Below are positions 35,348-43,843 of a stretch of DNA of 64,000 nucleotides, in pieces. The notes under the pieces were generated by a model. The model worked only from the letters and a program-made list of their open reading frames with translations, made no database searches and had not been told where the DNA came from. The stretch is taken from NCBI GenBank assembly GCA_019637095.1, contig JAHBWG010000011.1, forward strand, positions 62,001 to 126,000, given 5' to 3'. The DNA comes from Sandaracinaceae bacterium (GTDB lineage: Bacteria > Myxococcota_A > Polyangia > Polyangiales > Sandaracinaceae). Within the stretch, counting starts at the first letter, position 1. Each line of letters begins with the position of its first letter. A program made the position numbers and the translations under genes.

Positions 35348-35580
35348 GGAGGGGTTGTTCCAACGATGGGGCCCCCTCGGCCAACGGCCATCGCTGCGCG
35401 ATGGCCTGGCCTCGATGTCTTCGGAGGGGTTGTTCCAACCCCTCCCCCCATGCGGCAAAGCCGCATGGGGCCCCCCGCCCGAGACGAACGCGGCGGAGCC
35501 GCGTTCGACCCCATCGCGGGGCGATGGGGCCCCCTCGGCCAACGGCCATCGCTGCGCGATGGCCTGGCCTCGATGGCGCT
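35348..35580 (+). repeat. Modular hairpin intergenic element, copy C
   Basis: A chain of hairpins with 3-nt loops fills most of the gap before cysQ. It contains a half copy of the GGAGGGGTTG hairpin (35348-35364) and a GGCCATCGC stem with loop TGC (35386-35406). Next come a full GGAGGGGTTG hairpin (35423-35445), CCCCATGCGGC with loop AAA (35446-35470), CGAACGCGGC with loop GGA (35485-35507) and CCCCATCGC with loop GGG (35509-35529). A second GGCCATCGC stem with loop TGC (35544-35564) closes the chain. All listed full stems are perfect and several abut. A 50-bp block (GATGGGGCCCCCTCGG to TGGCCTCGATG) occurs twice. 35581-35707 holds no recognisable feature. Confidence 0.85.
35423..35445 (+). 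terminator. Perfect TTC-loop hairpin within element C
   Basis: GGAGGGGTTG, loop TTC and CAACCCCTCC form a 10-bp stem. It is the same as the hairpin after dnaK except for one compensated base pair (C-G to T-A at stem position 8). The preceding TCTTC is also shared. Confidence 0.6.
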
Positions 35581-35707
35581 GTCGTACACTGTCGGCCCCG
35601 TACGCGCTCAGAAACGGATCGACAGCGGGTGCGCGTCCGTTCAGGCGTCGCGCGCGTCCGCGGATGTGGCGCCCCCCGCCGGCTCCGGGTTAGGGTCTCT
35701 CCGGCAG

Positions 35708-36583
35708 ATGCTGGACCGAGAGCTCGTCGAGGCCGTGAAGCTCGCACGCGAGGCCGGGCAGATCTTGATGGAGATCTACGCCACGGACTTCGACGTCGAC
35801 TTCAAGGGCGAGGCGGATCCCGTCACCGAGGCGGACCGCCGCGCGAACGAGCTGCTGGTGCGGCGCCTGCGCGAGTCGTTCCCGCAAGACGGCCTCGTCG
35901 CCGAGGAGACCGAGGACAAGTCCGACTCGATGCGCCGGGGTCGCTGCTGGTACGTCGATCCGCTCGACGGGACCAAGGAGTTCGTCAGCAAGAACGGCGA
36001 GTTCTCGGTGATGATCGGGCTCGCCGTCGACGGGCACGCGCGCCTCGGCGTCGTGTATCGACCGGTCGGGAACCGGCTCTATCGCGGCGTCGTCGGCGAC
36101 AGCGCGTTCGTCGACGTCGGCGACCGCACGTTCTCGCTCGGCGTCACCCGGGTCTCCGATCCACGCGAGCTGCGCCTCGTCGTGTCCCGCTCCCACCGCT
36201 CGGCCTCGACCGACGCGCTCGTCAAGCGGCTCGGCATCGAGCACGAGACGGCGAGCGGCTCGGTCGGCCTCAAGGTCGGCCTCATCGCCGAGCGCGAGGC
36301 GGACCTCTACGTGCACCTCTCCGAGCACTCGAGCGCGTGGGACAGCTGCGCGCCCGAGGCGATCCTACGCGCGGCCGGCGGCGTCTTCACCGACCTCGCG
36401 GGCGACGCGTTCGTCTACGGCGGCGCCGACCTGAAGAACCGGCGCGGCCTCCTCGCGTGCAATAACCACGACACGTTCACGCGCGTGATCGACGTGGTGC
36501 GCGACGTGGCCACCGAGAACGGTCTGCTCGACGAGCCCGACGAGGACGAGGACGAGGGCGGCGCCGAGGACGAGGCCGAGTAG
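35708..36583 (+). CDS. cysQ: 3'(2'),5'-bisphosphate nucleotidase CysQ-like
   Basis: This is a 291-aa inositol-monophosphatase-superfamily enzyme. The metal motifs are GEADPVTEADRRAN (about 34-47), EE at 66-67, WYVDPLDGTKEF (81-92) and the C-terminal AWDSCAPEAILRAAGG. The DPLDGTKEF form is typical of CysQ/PAP phosphatases rather than inositol phosphatases. It hydrolyses PAP (or PAPS) in sulfur metabolism. The last 20 residues are a strongly acidic tail (DEPDEDEDEGGAEDEAE). The ATG at 35708 starts the fold; the longer frame from 35366 runs through the repeat element and is rejected. Convergent with the reductase-like gene, 2 nt away. Confidence 0.85.
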   Translation: MLDRELVEAVKLAREAGQILMEIYATDFDVDFKGEADPVTEADRRANELLVRRLRESFPQDGLVAEETEDKSDSMRRGRCWYVDPLDGTKEFVSKNGEFSVMIGLAVDGHARLGVVYRPVGNRLYRGVVGDSAFVDVGDRTFSLGVTRVSDPRELRLVVSRSHRSASTDALVKRLGIEHETASGSVGLKVGLIAEREADLYVHLSEHSSAWDSCAPEAILRAAGGVFTDLAGDAFVYGGADLKNRRGLLACNNHDTFTRVIDVVRDVATENGLLDEPDEDEDEGGAEDEAE

Positions 36584-36585
36584 GC

Positions 36586-37518
36586 TCAGATCGCCGCGGC
36601 CTCGCGGAGCTTCGCGAGCAGGATCACGTCGGCGTCGGACAGGTAAGGCGGCCCGCTCGCGGCGTCGACGGCGGCGCCGATCTGGTAGGGGTTGCGCGCG
36701 CCGACGAGCACCGACGAGACGGCGGTGTGCGAGAGCCCGAAGCGCAGCGCGGCCGTCGCGAGGTCCGGGTGCTCGGGGCCGACGAGCGCCTCGAGCTCGC
36801 CGACCTGGCGGATGCGCTCCTGAAACGAGGTGCGGTTCCAACGACGGTCGCGGTGGTCGTCCTCGGCGAAGCGCCGCGCCTCGGTCCAGCGGCCCGCGAG
36901 CAGCCCGTACATCAGAGGCGAGCGCGCGAGCACGCCGACGCCTTGATCGCGCACGCGGCCGGCCACGTCCTCGAGCGTCTGCGGCATCAAGAGGTTGTAC
37001 GGCAGGCACACCACCTGCGCGCCCGCGTCGACCGCGAGCCGCGCCTCCTCCGCGTCGCCGACGCTCACCCCGAACGCGCGGATCTTCCCGTCGCGCTCGA
37101 GCCGCTCGACGCCCTCGCGCCAGTCCCCAGCGCGGATCGTCACGTCGCCGGGATCGTGCAAGAGGTAGACGTCGATCGCGTCGCGCCCGAGCCGCTCGAG
37201 CGAGGCCTCGCAGTCGCGCACCAGGGCGTCCGCGTCGAACGACTGCTGGAGCTTGCCGTCGACGAGGCGCGCGCCGCCGCGCGTGATCACGAGCGCGTCC
37301 GACTTGGCCTCGCGCAAGAGGCGCCCCACGCGCGCCTCGGCGTCGCCCCAGACCGGCGCGCAGTCGAACGCGTCCACGCCGCGCGCGAGCGCCTCGCGCA
37401 CCGTCTCGTCGAAGCGCTCGGGGCGCACCGGCCCGTAGCTCTGGGCGCCGAGGCCCCACGTGCCGAGGGTGATCTCTCCGATCCGGAGGCCGGTGCGTCC
37501 GAGGCTGCGCGTCTGCAT
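36586..37518 (-). CDS. Aldo/keto reductase homologue lacking catalytic Tyr and Lys
   Basis: This is a 310-aa TIM-barrel protein of the aldo/keto reductase family, with N-terminal LGRTGLRIGEITLGTWGLG and the C-terminal NADPH-binding segment SVLVGARNPYQIGAAVD. In the catalytic tetrad Asp52 is present (DCAPVWG) and His121 is present (YLLHDPG). The tyrosine position is Trp57 and the lysine position is Arg80 (VITRGG). Without Tyr and Lys the standard hydride-transfer chemistry is not expected. It may be a binding or regulatory homologue or use altered chemistry. It follows mgtE with a 28-nt gap in the same direction. Confidence 0.85.
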   Translation of the reverse strand: MQTRSLGRTGLRIGEITLGTWGLGAQSYGPVRPERFDETVREALARGVDAFDCAPVWGDAEARVGRLLREAKSDALVITRGGARLVDGKLQQSFDADALVRDCEASLERLGRDAIDVYLLHDPGDVTIRAGDWREGVERLERDGKIRAFGVSVGDAEEARLAVDAGAQVVCLPYNLLMPQTLEDVAGRVRDQGVGVLARSPLMYGLLAGRWTEARRFAEDDHRDRRWNRTSFQERIRQVGELEALVGPEHPDLATAALRFGLSHTAVSSVLVGARNPYQIGAAVDAASGPPYLSDADVILLAKLREAAAI

Positions 37519-37546
37519 CGCGGCTGACGTGTAGCACCGGAGGCGG

Positions 37547-38938
37547 TCACACGCCGAGCACGGCGCCCGCGATCGTGAGGTAGATGAGCAGCCCGACGAC
37601 GTCGACGAGCGAGGCGATGAACGGCGTCGAGGACACGGCGGGGTCGAGGCCGACGCGCTGGATGCCCAGCGGCAAGAGCGAGCCGAGCAGGCTCCCGGTC
37701 ATGACGACGCCGACCGTCGAGAGCGAGACCGCGACGCCGAGCAGGACGGGGTCGTCGTCGGGGCCGCCCGCGAAGAACGCGCGGCCGAAGCCGAGCACGC
37801 CGAGCACGAGCCCGAGCGCGAGGCTCACGAGCACCTCGCGGCCGAAGACGCGGAGCCAGTCGCTCGGCACCACGTCGCCGACGGCGAGCGCCCGGATGAT
37901 CAGCGAGGCGGACTGCGAGCCGCTGTTGCCGCCCGACGAGATGATCAGCGGCACGAACACCGCGAGCGTCATCGCGCGCGCGAGCTGGTCGCTGAAGCGC
38001 TCCATCACCGTCGCGGTGAGGAAGCCGCCGACGAAGAGCAGGCTCAGCCACAGCACGCGCGAGCGGAACATCTGCGCGAGGTTCGTCTCGAAGTAGCCCT
38101 CCTCGAGCGCCTGGACCGCGCCCATCTTGTGCGCGTCCTCGGTGGCCTCCTCGATCACGACGTCGACGACGTCGTCGACGGTGACGAGGCCGCGCAAGTT
38201 TCCTTGCTCATCGAGGACCGGGAGCGCCGTGAAGTCGTACTTCGCGATCGTGCGCGCCACGAGCTCCTGATCGTCCGTCACGCGCACGGTCACGACGTTC
38301 TCCGTCATCACGTCGCCGAGCTCCTGGCTCGACTCGCTCAGGATCAGGTCGCGCATCGACACGACGCCGACGAGCTTCCCCTTGAAGACGACGTAGACGT
38401 AGTTGATCGTCTCGACGCCGACGTCGAGCGCGAGGCGGCGGACCTCCTCGATGGCGCGCCACACCTTCGTCTCGGGCGTGAGCGCGACGTAGTCGGTGGT
38501 CATGAGACCGCCGGCGACGTCCTCGGGGTACGCGCTCAGCTCGCGGACGTCCTCGGCGACCTCGGGGGCGGCCTCCTCGATGTGGGCGAGCAGGTCGTCG
38601 GCGAGCTTGGCGTCCTCCTCGCGCAGCTCCTGGACCACGTCGACGAGGTCGTCGGGGTCCATCTCCGAGAGGATGTCGGCGGCGGAGCGGCGCGAGAGCC
38701 GCTCGAGGATCTCCGTCTGCCGTTCGCTCGTCAGACACGTGAGCACGTCGGCGGCGAACTCGTCGGGGAGCTTGTTGAACAGCTCGACCGTGAGCTCGAG
38801 GTCGAGCTCCTCGACGATCTCGGCGACGTCCTCGGGGTGGAACTCCTCGAGCGCGTCGTGGAGCGCGTCGGGATCGGTCTTGAGCGCGTCCTCGAGGTCG
38901 GGTCCGAGCAGGGTGGCGAGCCGCATGGCCCGCATCAT
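37547..38938 (-). CDS. mgtE: Magnesium transporter MgtE
   Basis: This is a 463-aa MgtE. The N-terminal superhelical domain (about 15-130) has LHDALEEFHPEDVAEIVEEL and repeated acidic helices. A CBS pair follows (about 135-255; VAGGLMTTDYVALTP, LGDVMTENVVTVRVTDD). The C-terminal pore domain has five helices, including the signature LIISSGGNSGSQSASLIIRALA. MgtE is a dimeric Mg2+ channel gated by cytosolic Mg2+ binding to the N and CBS domains. The start is ambiguous between ATGs at 38938, 38935 and 38926. There is no Mg riboswitch-like structure in the short upstream space. Confidence 0.92.
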   Translation of the reverse strand: MMRAMRLATLLGPDLEDALKTDPDALHDALEEFHPEDVAEIVEELDLELTVELFNKLPDEFAADVLTCLTSERQTEILERLSRRSAADILSEMDPDDLVDVVQELREEDAKLADDLLAHIEEAAPEVAEDVRELSAYPEDVAGGLMTTDYVALTPETKVWRAIEEVRRLALDVGVETINYVYVVFKGKLVGVVSMRDLILSESSQELGDVMTENVVTVRVTDDQELVARTIAKYDFTALPVLDEQGNLRGLVTVDDVVDVVIEEATEDAHKMGAVQALEEGYFETNLAQMFRSRVLWLSLLFVGGFLTATVMERFSDQLARAMTLAVFVPLIISSGGNSGSQSASLIIRALAVGDVVPSDWLRVFGREVLVSLALGLVLGVLGFGRAFFAGGPDDDPVLLGVAVSLSTVGVVMTGSLLGSLLPLGIQRVGLDPAVSSTPFIASLVDVVGLLIYLTIAGAVLGV

Positions 38939-39004
38939 GACCGACGCGCCCGATCTCTGCGCTCTTCGCGTGCGCGCCGGGCGGGCTGGCGTAGGCTCGG
39001 CGCC

Positions 39005-39535
39005 ATGCGGTGGTCGTCTGCGCTCCTGTCGGGGGCGCTGGTGCTCGGGCTGGCGGGCGTGGCGTCCGCGACGGTGATGGTGCGCGCGAGCGTGGAGGAG
39101 CTCACGCGCGCGAGCGAGCGCGTGGTCTACGGCCGCGTCGCGGCGGCGCGGGCGCGCGAGGGCGGGCCGCGCGGCGAGGGCGGGATCTTCACGCGCGTGG
39201 AGCTCGAGGTCGACGAGACGTGGCGCGGTCCCTCGGCGCCGCGCGCGGTGCTGTGGGTGCACGGCGGCCGCGTCGGCGAGCGGGCGATGCGCGTCCATGG
39301 GCAGGCGACGTTCGAGCCCGGCGAGCGCGTGGTGGTGTTCCTGAGCGACGCGGGCGGCGCGTGGTTCCCGACCGGGATGAGCCAGGGCAAGTGGCGCGTC
39401 GAGGGCGGGCTCGCGCGCTCGGCCGCCGACGAGGCGGCCCTCGTGACGCGCGGCCCGGACGGGCTCGAGGCGGCCACCGCGCCGGCGCCGATGTCGCTCG
39501 ACGCGCTGCGCGCGCGCGTGCGGGGCGCCCGATGA
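39005..39535 (+). CDS. Exported protein of unknown function, paired with matrixin
   Basis: This is a 176-aa protein with a clear signal peptide (LLSGALVLGLAGVASA). The mature part is a beta-rich domain starting TVMVRASVEELTRASERVVYGRV, with WVHGGRVGERAMRVHGQATF and a VVVFLSDAGGAWFPTG block. The pattern is often seen in Myxococcota next to matrixin-type protease genes. Its stop overlaps the protease start (ATGA), so the two are translationally coupled. It may be a partner or inhibitor of the protease, which is inference from coupling alone. Confidence 0.75.
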   Translation: MRWSSALLSGALVLGLAGVASATVMVRASVEELTRASERVVYGRVAAARAREGGPRGEGGIFTRVELEVDETWRGPSAPRAVLWVHGGRVGERAMRVHGQATFEPGERVVVFLSDAGGAWFPTGMSQGKWRVEGGLARSAADEAALVTRGPDGLEAATAPAPMSLDALRARVRGAR

Positions 39536-40446
39536 GCCGGCTCGCGCTCAGCGCGCTCCTCGTCCTGTCGCTCGCGTCGCCCGCGCGCGCCTACCGCACC
39601 TCCGAGGACTCGCTCGCGAACCAGCGCGCCGGGATCACCGGCCGCATCGCGTACGAGCCGCTGCCCGTCCCGTACGCGATCGCGCGCCCGTCGAGCGAGG
39701 TCCCCGAGGACGCGCTCCTCGCCGCGACGCGCGCCGCGTTCGAGACGTGGGTCGAGCCCGCGTGCAGCGCGCTGCGCGTCGAGCACCGCGGCCGCACGAC
39801 GACGCCCGTGCGCTACGGCGACGGACAGAACGTCCTCGAGTGGGTCGAGAGCGGCTGGTCCGCGCGGGGCTTCGGCTCGTTCACGATCGGGGTGACGACC
39901 AACCAGCTCGCGGGGGTCGGCGATCGGTGGACGATCTCCGAGAGCGACATGGAGCTCAACGGGGAGGGCTACCGCTGGGTGATCGACGGCGGCGAGCCCG
40001 ACGCGGATCCGGTCGACGTGCAGGGGCTCGTCGTCCACGAGGCGGGGCACTTCCTCGGCCTCCTGCACACCTGCGAGCGCTCGGCCTTCGACGGCGCGCC
40101 CGCGTGCGCGCCGTTCGACGAGACGCCGACGATGGCCCCGGTGTACACGGGAGAAGAGCAACGGACGTTGACCGCCGACGACATCGCCGGCATCTGCTAC
40201 CTCTACCCTGCGCCGCCGCCTCCTCCGATCGACGCGGGCGTCGCGCCACCCGACGCCGGCGCGCCGAGCGACGCCGGCTCGGTCGCGCCCGACGCGGGCT
40301 CGGTCGCGTCCGACGCGGGCGCGGCCCCCGAGGACCGCGGCGGCTGCGCCTGCCGCGCCGTGCCTTCCCCCGCGCCGCGCCTCCCCGCGCTCCTCCTGCT
40401 CGGGCTCGCGCTCGTCGCGCGGTCACGCCGGACGAATCGGGGCTGA
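39532..40446 (+). CDS. Matrixin-like zinc metalloprotease with MYXO-CTERM-like tail
   Basis: This is a 304-aa protein with a signal peptide (LALSALLVLSLASPARA) and a metzincin catalytic domain. The zinc site HEAGHFLGLLH (169-179) and the Met-turn TMAPVY (about 200-205) identify it as a matrixin-family M10-like protease. A Pro/Asp/Ala-rich linker (PDAGAPSDAGSVAPDAG, about 235-262) follows. The C-terminus has a CACR motif, a hydrophobic helix (LPALLLLGLALVA) and a basic end, as in the MYXO-CTERM sorting signal. It is therefore expected to be cell-surface anchored. It is coupled to the preceding gene by an ATGA overlap. Confidence 0.9.
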   Translation: MSRLALSALLVLSLASPARAYRTSEDSLANQRAGITGRIAYEPLPVPYAIARPSSEVPEDALLAATRAAFETWVEPACSALRVEHRGRTTTPVRYGDGQNVLEWVESGWSARGFGSFTIGVTTNQLAGVGDRWTISESDMELNGEGYRWVIDGGEPDADPVDVQGLVVHEAGHFLGLLHTCERSAFDGAPACAPFDETPTMAPVYTGEEQRTLTADDIAGICYLYPAPPPPPIDAGVAPPDAGAPSDAGSVAPDAGSVASDAGAAPEDRGGCACRAVPSPAPRLPALLLLGLALVARSRRTNRG

Positions 40447-40485
40447 CGTTGGAAACTCGCCCGCGCCCGCTACGATGAGGCTGGC

Positions 40486-42744
40486 ATGCGACACGGCTAC
40501 ACGCGCTCCTGGGCTCTCATCGCTTCGCTGGCCTCCGCCCTCGCCGCCGGATGTGGCGGCACGGAGCACCCGCCGCCTCCCGACGGAGGCCTCGAAGGCG
40601 GCGGCGCCGACCTCGACGCCGCCCGCCCCGACGCCCGCGACGGCGGGCCTCCCGACGCCGGCCCGATCGAGCCGGCCCCTTGCGGCAACGGGATCCCCGA
40701 TCCGGGCGAGCAGTGCGACGACGGCAACGTCCTCTCCGGCGACGGCTGCTCGGCGAGCTGCGAGCGTGAGCGTGGGTTCCGCTGCGACGGGGTCGGACCG
40801 GGGGGCTGCGCGCCGATCTGCGGCGACGGCCTCGTCGTCGGCGCCGAGGCGTGCGACGACGGCTTCACCACCGCCTGCGGGGACTGCAACGAGGATTGCT
40901 CGGCCCCCGGCGCCGGCGCGGTCTGTGGCGACGGCGTGATCTGCGCCGACGTCGAGGTCTGCGACGACGCGAACGCGCTCGCCGGAGACGGATGCGACGC
41001 CGAGTGCGGCCAGGTCGAGCTCGGCTGGGCCTGCGCTGGTGAGCCGAGCGCGTGCACGCCGACCTGCGGCGACGGCGTGATCGATCCCGGCGAGGAGTGC
41101 GACGACGACGAGAACGACGACGGTGACGGGTGCTCGGCCGCGTGCCGGGTGGAGCGAGGCTGGAGGTGCGAGGGCGCGCCGAGCGCGTGCCGGACGACGT
41201 GCGGCGACGGCATCCGTGTCGACGGGCTCGAGGCGTGCGACGACGCCGGCGAGGTCGACGGGGACGGCTGCTCGGCGACCTGCGCCGTGGAGCGGGGCTG
41301 GACCTGCGACGGCGGCTCGCCGACCGCGTGCGCCGAGATCTGCGGAGACGGCCGCGTCGTCGGCGCCGAGGCGTGCGACGACGGCAACACGGCGACCGAG
41401 ACGTCTTGCGCTTATGGGACGGCGAGCTGCGAGGGTTGCCGGGCCGACTGTCGCGAGCGGCTCACGCTCAGCGGCAACGTCTGCGGGGACGGCGTCGTGT
41501 CGTCGGGCGACGAGGCGTGCGACGACGGGAACCTCGTCGCCGGCGACGGCTGCGGCACCGGCTGCACCGTCGAGCTCGGGTGGGCGTGCGCCGGCGCGCC
41601 TCGCTCGAGCTGCACCGAGATCTGCGGCGACTCGCGGGTGGTCGGCGCCGAGGTATGCGATGACGGGAACCGGGTGACGGAGACCGCCTGCCCGTACGGG
41701 ACGGCGAGCTGCACGCGCTGCCGCGCCGACTGCCGCGCGTCGCTCTCGCTGACCGGCAACGTCTGCGGCGACGGATCGCGCGACGCCGCCAACGAGGTGT
41801 GCGACGACGGGAACCGGGTGACCGAGACCGCCTGCCCGTATGGGATGGCGAGCTGCACGCGCTGTCGCGCCGACTGCCAGGCCTCGCTGAGCCTCACCGG
41901 CAACGTGTGCGGTGACGGCGCGCGTGATCCGGCCAACGAGGTCTGCGACGACGGCAACACCATCACGGAGACCGCGTGCCCGTACGGGACCGCCAACTGC
42001 ACGCGCTGCCGCGCCGACTGCCAGGCGTCGCTGTCGCTGATGGGCAACGTGTGCGGTGACGGCGCGCGTGATCCGGCCAACGAGGTCTGCGACGACGGCA
42101 ACACGGTCACGGAGACCGCGTGCCCGTACGGGACCGCGACCTGCACGGGTTGCCGCGCCGACTGCGGCGCGTCGCTGAGCCTCACGGGCAACGTGTGCGG
42201 CGACGGGGTGCGCGACACGACGCGCGAGACCTGCGACGACCGGAACACGCTCGCCTGCGGCCTGTGCTCGGCGGACTGCGCGATGGCGCAGCCCCTCGCC
42301 GCGGCCACCGGCCGCATCGTCGTGACCACCGACCTCGGCGGGACGGCGGACGGTTGGACGATCACGATCGGCGACGGCGTCTCCTCGCGCACGTTCGAGA
42401 TCGACAAGGACGGGTCCGTCGCGGCGGGCAACGTCCGGGTGAACATCGCCGGCTCGAACGGCCCCGAGTGGATCGCGTACGCGCTGCAGCAGGCCATCGA
42501 GGCGCAGCGCGCGATGGGGTTCGGGGTCGGCGCCGGCATCGACGCGGCCACCGCGACCGTCTCGCTGATCAACACCGGTGGCCAGGGCCGGCGCGGGAAC
42601 GTGCCGGTCACCCGCAGCGCCGGCGTGCCCTGGACCATCGAGGGCATGAGCGGCGGCTCCGGCCGCGACTGCGCCGTGAACGTGGGCTGCACGAGCAACG
42701 ACGACTGCGTCTCGCGGCAGTGCGTCTCGGGGCGCTGCACCTGA
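40486..42744 (+). CDS. DUF4215 Myxococcus cysteine-rich repeat lipoprotein
   Basis: This is a 752-aa lipoprotein. The signal ends ASALAAGC (Cys23) and an Asp/Ala/Pro-rich spacer (about 26-62) follows. Residues of about 66-600 hold many DUF4215-type repeats built on CGDG...CDDGN...C units. From about 425 to 570 there are near-identical 48-residue copies (NVCGDGARDPANEVCDDGN, then TETACPYGTA and CRADCQASLSL). The last 140 residues (VVTTDLGGTADGWTITIGD onward) form a different beta-rich domain, ending in a short Cys-rich patch. Such proteins are surface or matrix proteins of myxobacteria with unknown ligands. It lies in a run of exported-protein genes. Confidence 0.9.
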   Translation: MRHGYTRSWALIASLASALAAGCGGTEHPPPPDGGLEGGGADLDAARPDARDGGPPDAGPIEPAPCGNGIPDPGEQCDDGNVLSGDGCSASCERERGFRCDGVGPGGCAPICGDGLVVGAEACDDGFTTACGDCNEDCSAPGAGAVCGDGVICADVEVCDDANALAGDGCDAECGQVELGWACAGEPSACTPTCGDGVIDPGEECDDDENDDGDGCSAACRVERGWRCEGAPSACRTTCGDGIRVDGLEACDDAGEVDGDGCSATCAVERGWTCDGGSPTACAEICGDGRVVGAEACDDGNTATETSCAYGTASCEGCRADCRERLTLSGNVCGDGVVSSGDEACDDGNLVAGDGCGTGCTVELGWACAGAPRSSCTEICGDSRVVGAEVCDDGNRVTETACPYGTASCTRCRADCRASLSLTGNVCGDGSRDAANEVCDDGNRVTETACPYGMASCTRCRADCQASLSLTGNVCGDGARDPANEVCDDGNTITETACPYGTANCTRCRADCQASLSLMGNVCGDGARDPANEVCDDGNTVTETACPYGTATCTGCRADCGASLSLTGNVCGDGVRDTTRETCDDRNTLACGLCSADCAMAQPLAAATGRIVVTTDLGGTADGWTITIGDGVSSRTFEIDKDGSVAAGNVRVNIAGSNGPEWIAYALQQAIEAQRAMGFGVGAGIDAATATVSLINTGGQGRRGNVPVTRSAGVPWTIEGMSGGSGRDCAVNVGCTSNDDCVSRQCVSGRCT
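41758..42189 (+). repeat. Three near-identical 144-bp tandem repeats inside the DUF4215 gene
   Basis: AAC starts of the units are at 41758, 41902 and 42046, exactly 144 bp apart, with a partial fourth from 42190. Each encodes 48 residues, so copy-number change keeps the frame. The high DNA identity implies recent duplication or gene conversion. Confidence 0.9.
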
Positions 42745-42807
42745 GCGGCGCATGCGCCTCGCCCGGTGGCGGTTGACGGCGCGCTGCGCGAGGCCGACGC
42801 TCGGAGC

Positions 42808-43827
42808 GTGCGACAGGCAGCTGCCCCCGCGCTGATCGCGCTCGCCCTCGCGGTGAGCGCGGTGGCGCGCGCCTCGCCGAGCGACGACGCCGCGTTCTAC
42901 GTCGCCGACGAGCCGACGCTCGCGCGCTGCGCGCGGGAGGTCGCGCCGCTCGCGGCGGCGATCCGCCGCGCGCGCGGCGCGAGGGCGACCCGGGCGCCGG
43001 CGGCGCGCGTCGAGGCCGAAGAGCGCGCGGTCGGTCGGGTCGCGGGCGCGGTCGCCGCCTGCCGCCGCCGGGTGGGGCTCGATCCGCCCCTCGGAGTGAA
43101 CGCGATGCCGGCGCACCGGCCGCCGCCGCCGCACCATCGGCTCGCCGCGCCGTGGCTCGCGTCGGTCGAGCGGCTCGACGGGCTCGCCGTCGACCTCGGC
43201 GTGGTGCAGCACGCGCTCTACGGGCCGAGCTCGTCGCGCTGCCAGTTCGCGCTCGGCGAGGCGGCGACGAGCGGCGGGCGCGTCGTGACGACGTTCGCGA
43301 TCGGGCGCGACGGGCGCGCGCGCCGCGTCGCGAGCGAGGCGACGGGTGAGGCGGCGGCGCGCGTCGTGCCCTGCGCCGAGGCGCTGCTCGACGCGGCGCT
43401 GCTGCCCGCGCTCCCGCGCGAGGCGCGCCTGCGCGTCACGCTCGTGTTCCCGCCGTTCGGCGACCGCACTCCGGCGCGCGGTAGCCCGAGCACCGCGACG
43501 CCGCGCGCGATCGAGAGCGCGCCGGACGCGGGGGGCGCGCCGCTCTCGGCGAGCGTCGCCGAGGAGAACGAGCGCACGCTGCGCTACGCCGCGGACGAGC
43601 TCGCGGCCTGCCACGCGGCGGCGGCGCCGCCCGCGCCCGCTGGCGTCGTCCGTTTCGCGCTCGCGATCGGCTCGAGCGGGCACGTCGCGAGCCCGGAGCT
43701 CCTCGCGGACACGCTCGAGCGGCCCGACCTCCACGGCTGCCTCCTCGCGCCGCTGCGCCGCGAGCGCTACGCGCCGGCCCCGCGCCCGTACGTGCTGCGC
43801 TTCGAGGTCGCCCTCGCGCCGCGCTGA
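42808..43827 (+). CDS. Exported protein with two AgmX/TonB-like C-terminal domains
   Basis: This is a 339-aa protein. With GTG at 42808 it begins with a good signal peptide (APALIALALAVSAVARA); an upstream GTG at 42766 would spoil it. Two modules share the pattern of the AgmX/PglI or TonB C-terminal domain. The first is CQFALGEAATSGGRVVTTFAIGRDGRARRV (about 148-215). The second is LAACHAAA, then VVRFALAIGSSGHVASPELL, DLHGCLLAPL and YVLRFEVAL (about 260-337). Paired cysteines in each module probably form disulfides. Such modules occur in gliding and envelope proteins of Myxococcota. No TonB-dependent receptor gene is nearby. Confidence 0.65.
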   Translation: MRQAAAPALIALALAVSAVARASPSDDAAFYVADEPTLARCAREVAPLAAAIRRARGARATRAPAARVEAEERAVGRVAGAVAACRRRVGLDPPLGVNAMPAHRPPPPHHRLAAPWLASVERLDGLAVDLGVVQHALYGPSSSRCQFALGEAATSGGRVVTTFAIGRDGRARRVASEATGEAAARVVPCAEALLDAALLPALPREARLRVTLVFPPFGDRTPARGSPSTATPRAIESAPDAGGAPLSASVAEENERTLRYAADELAACHAAAAPPAPAGVVRFALAIGSSGHVASPELLADTLERPDLHGCLLAPLRRERYAPAPRPYVLRFEVALAPR

Positions 43828-43843
43828 ACGGCTCGACCGAGAC

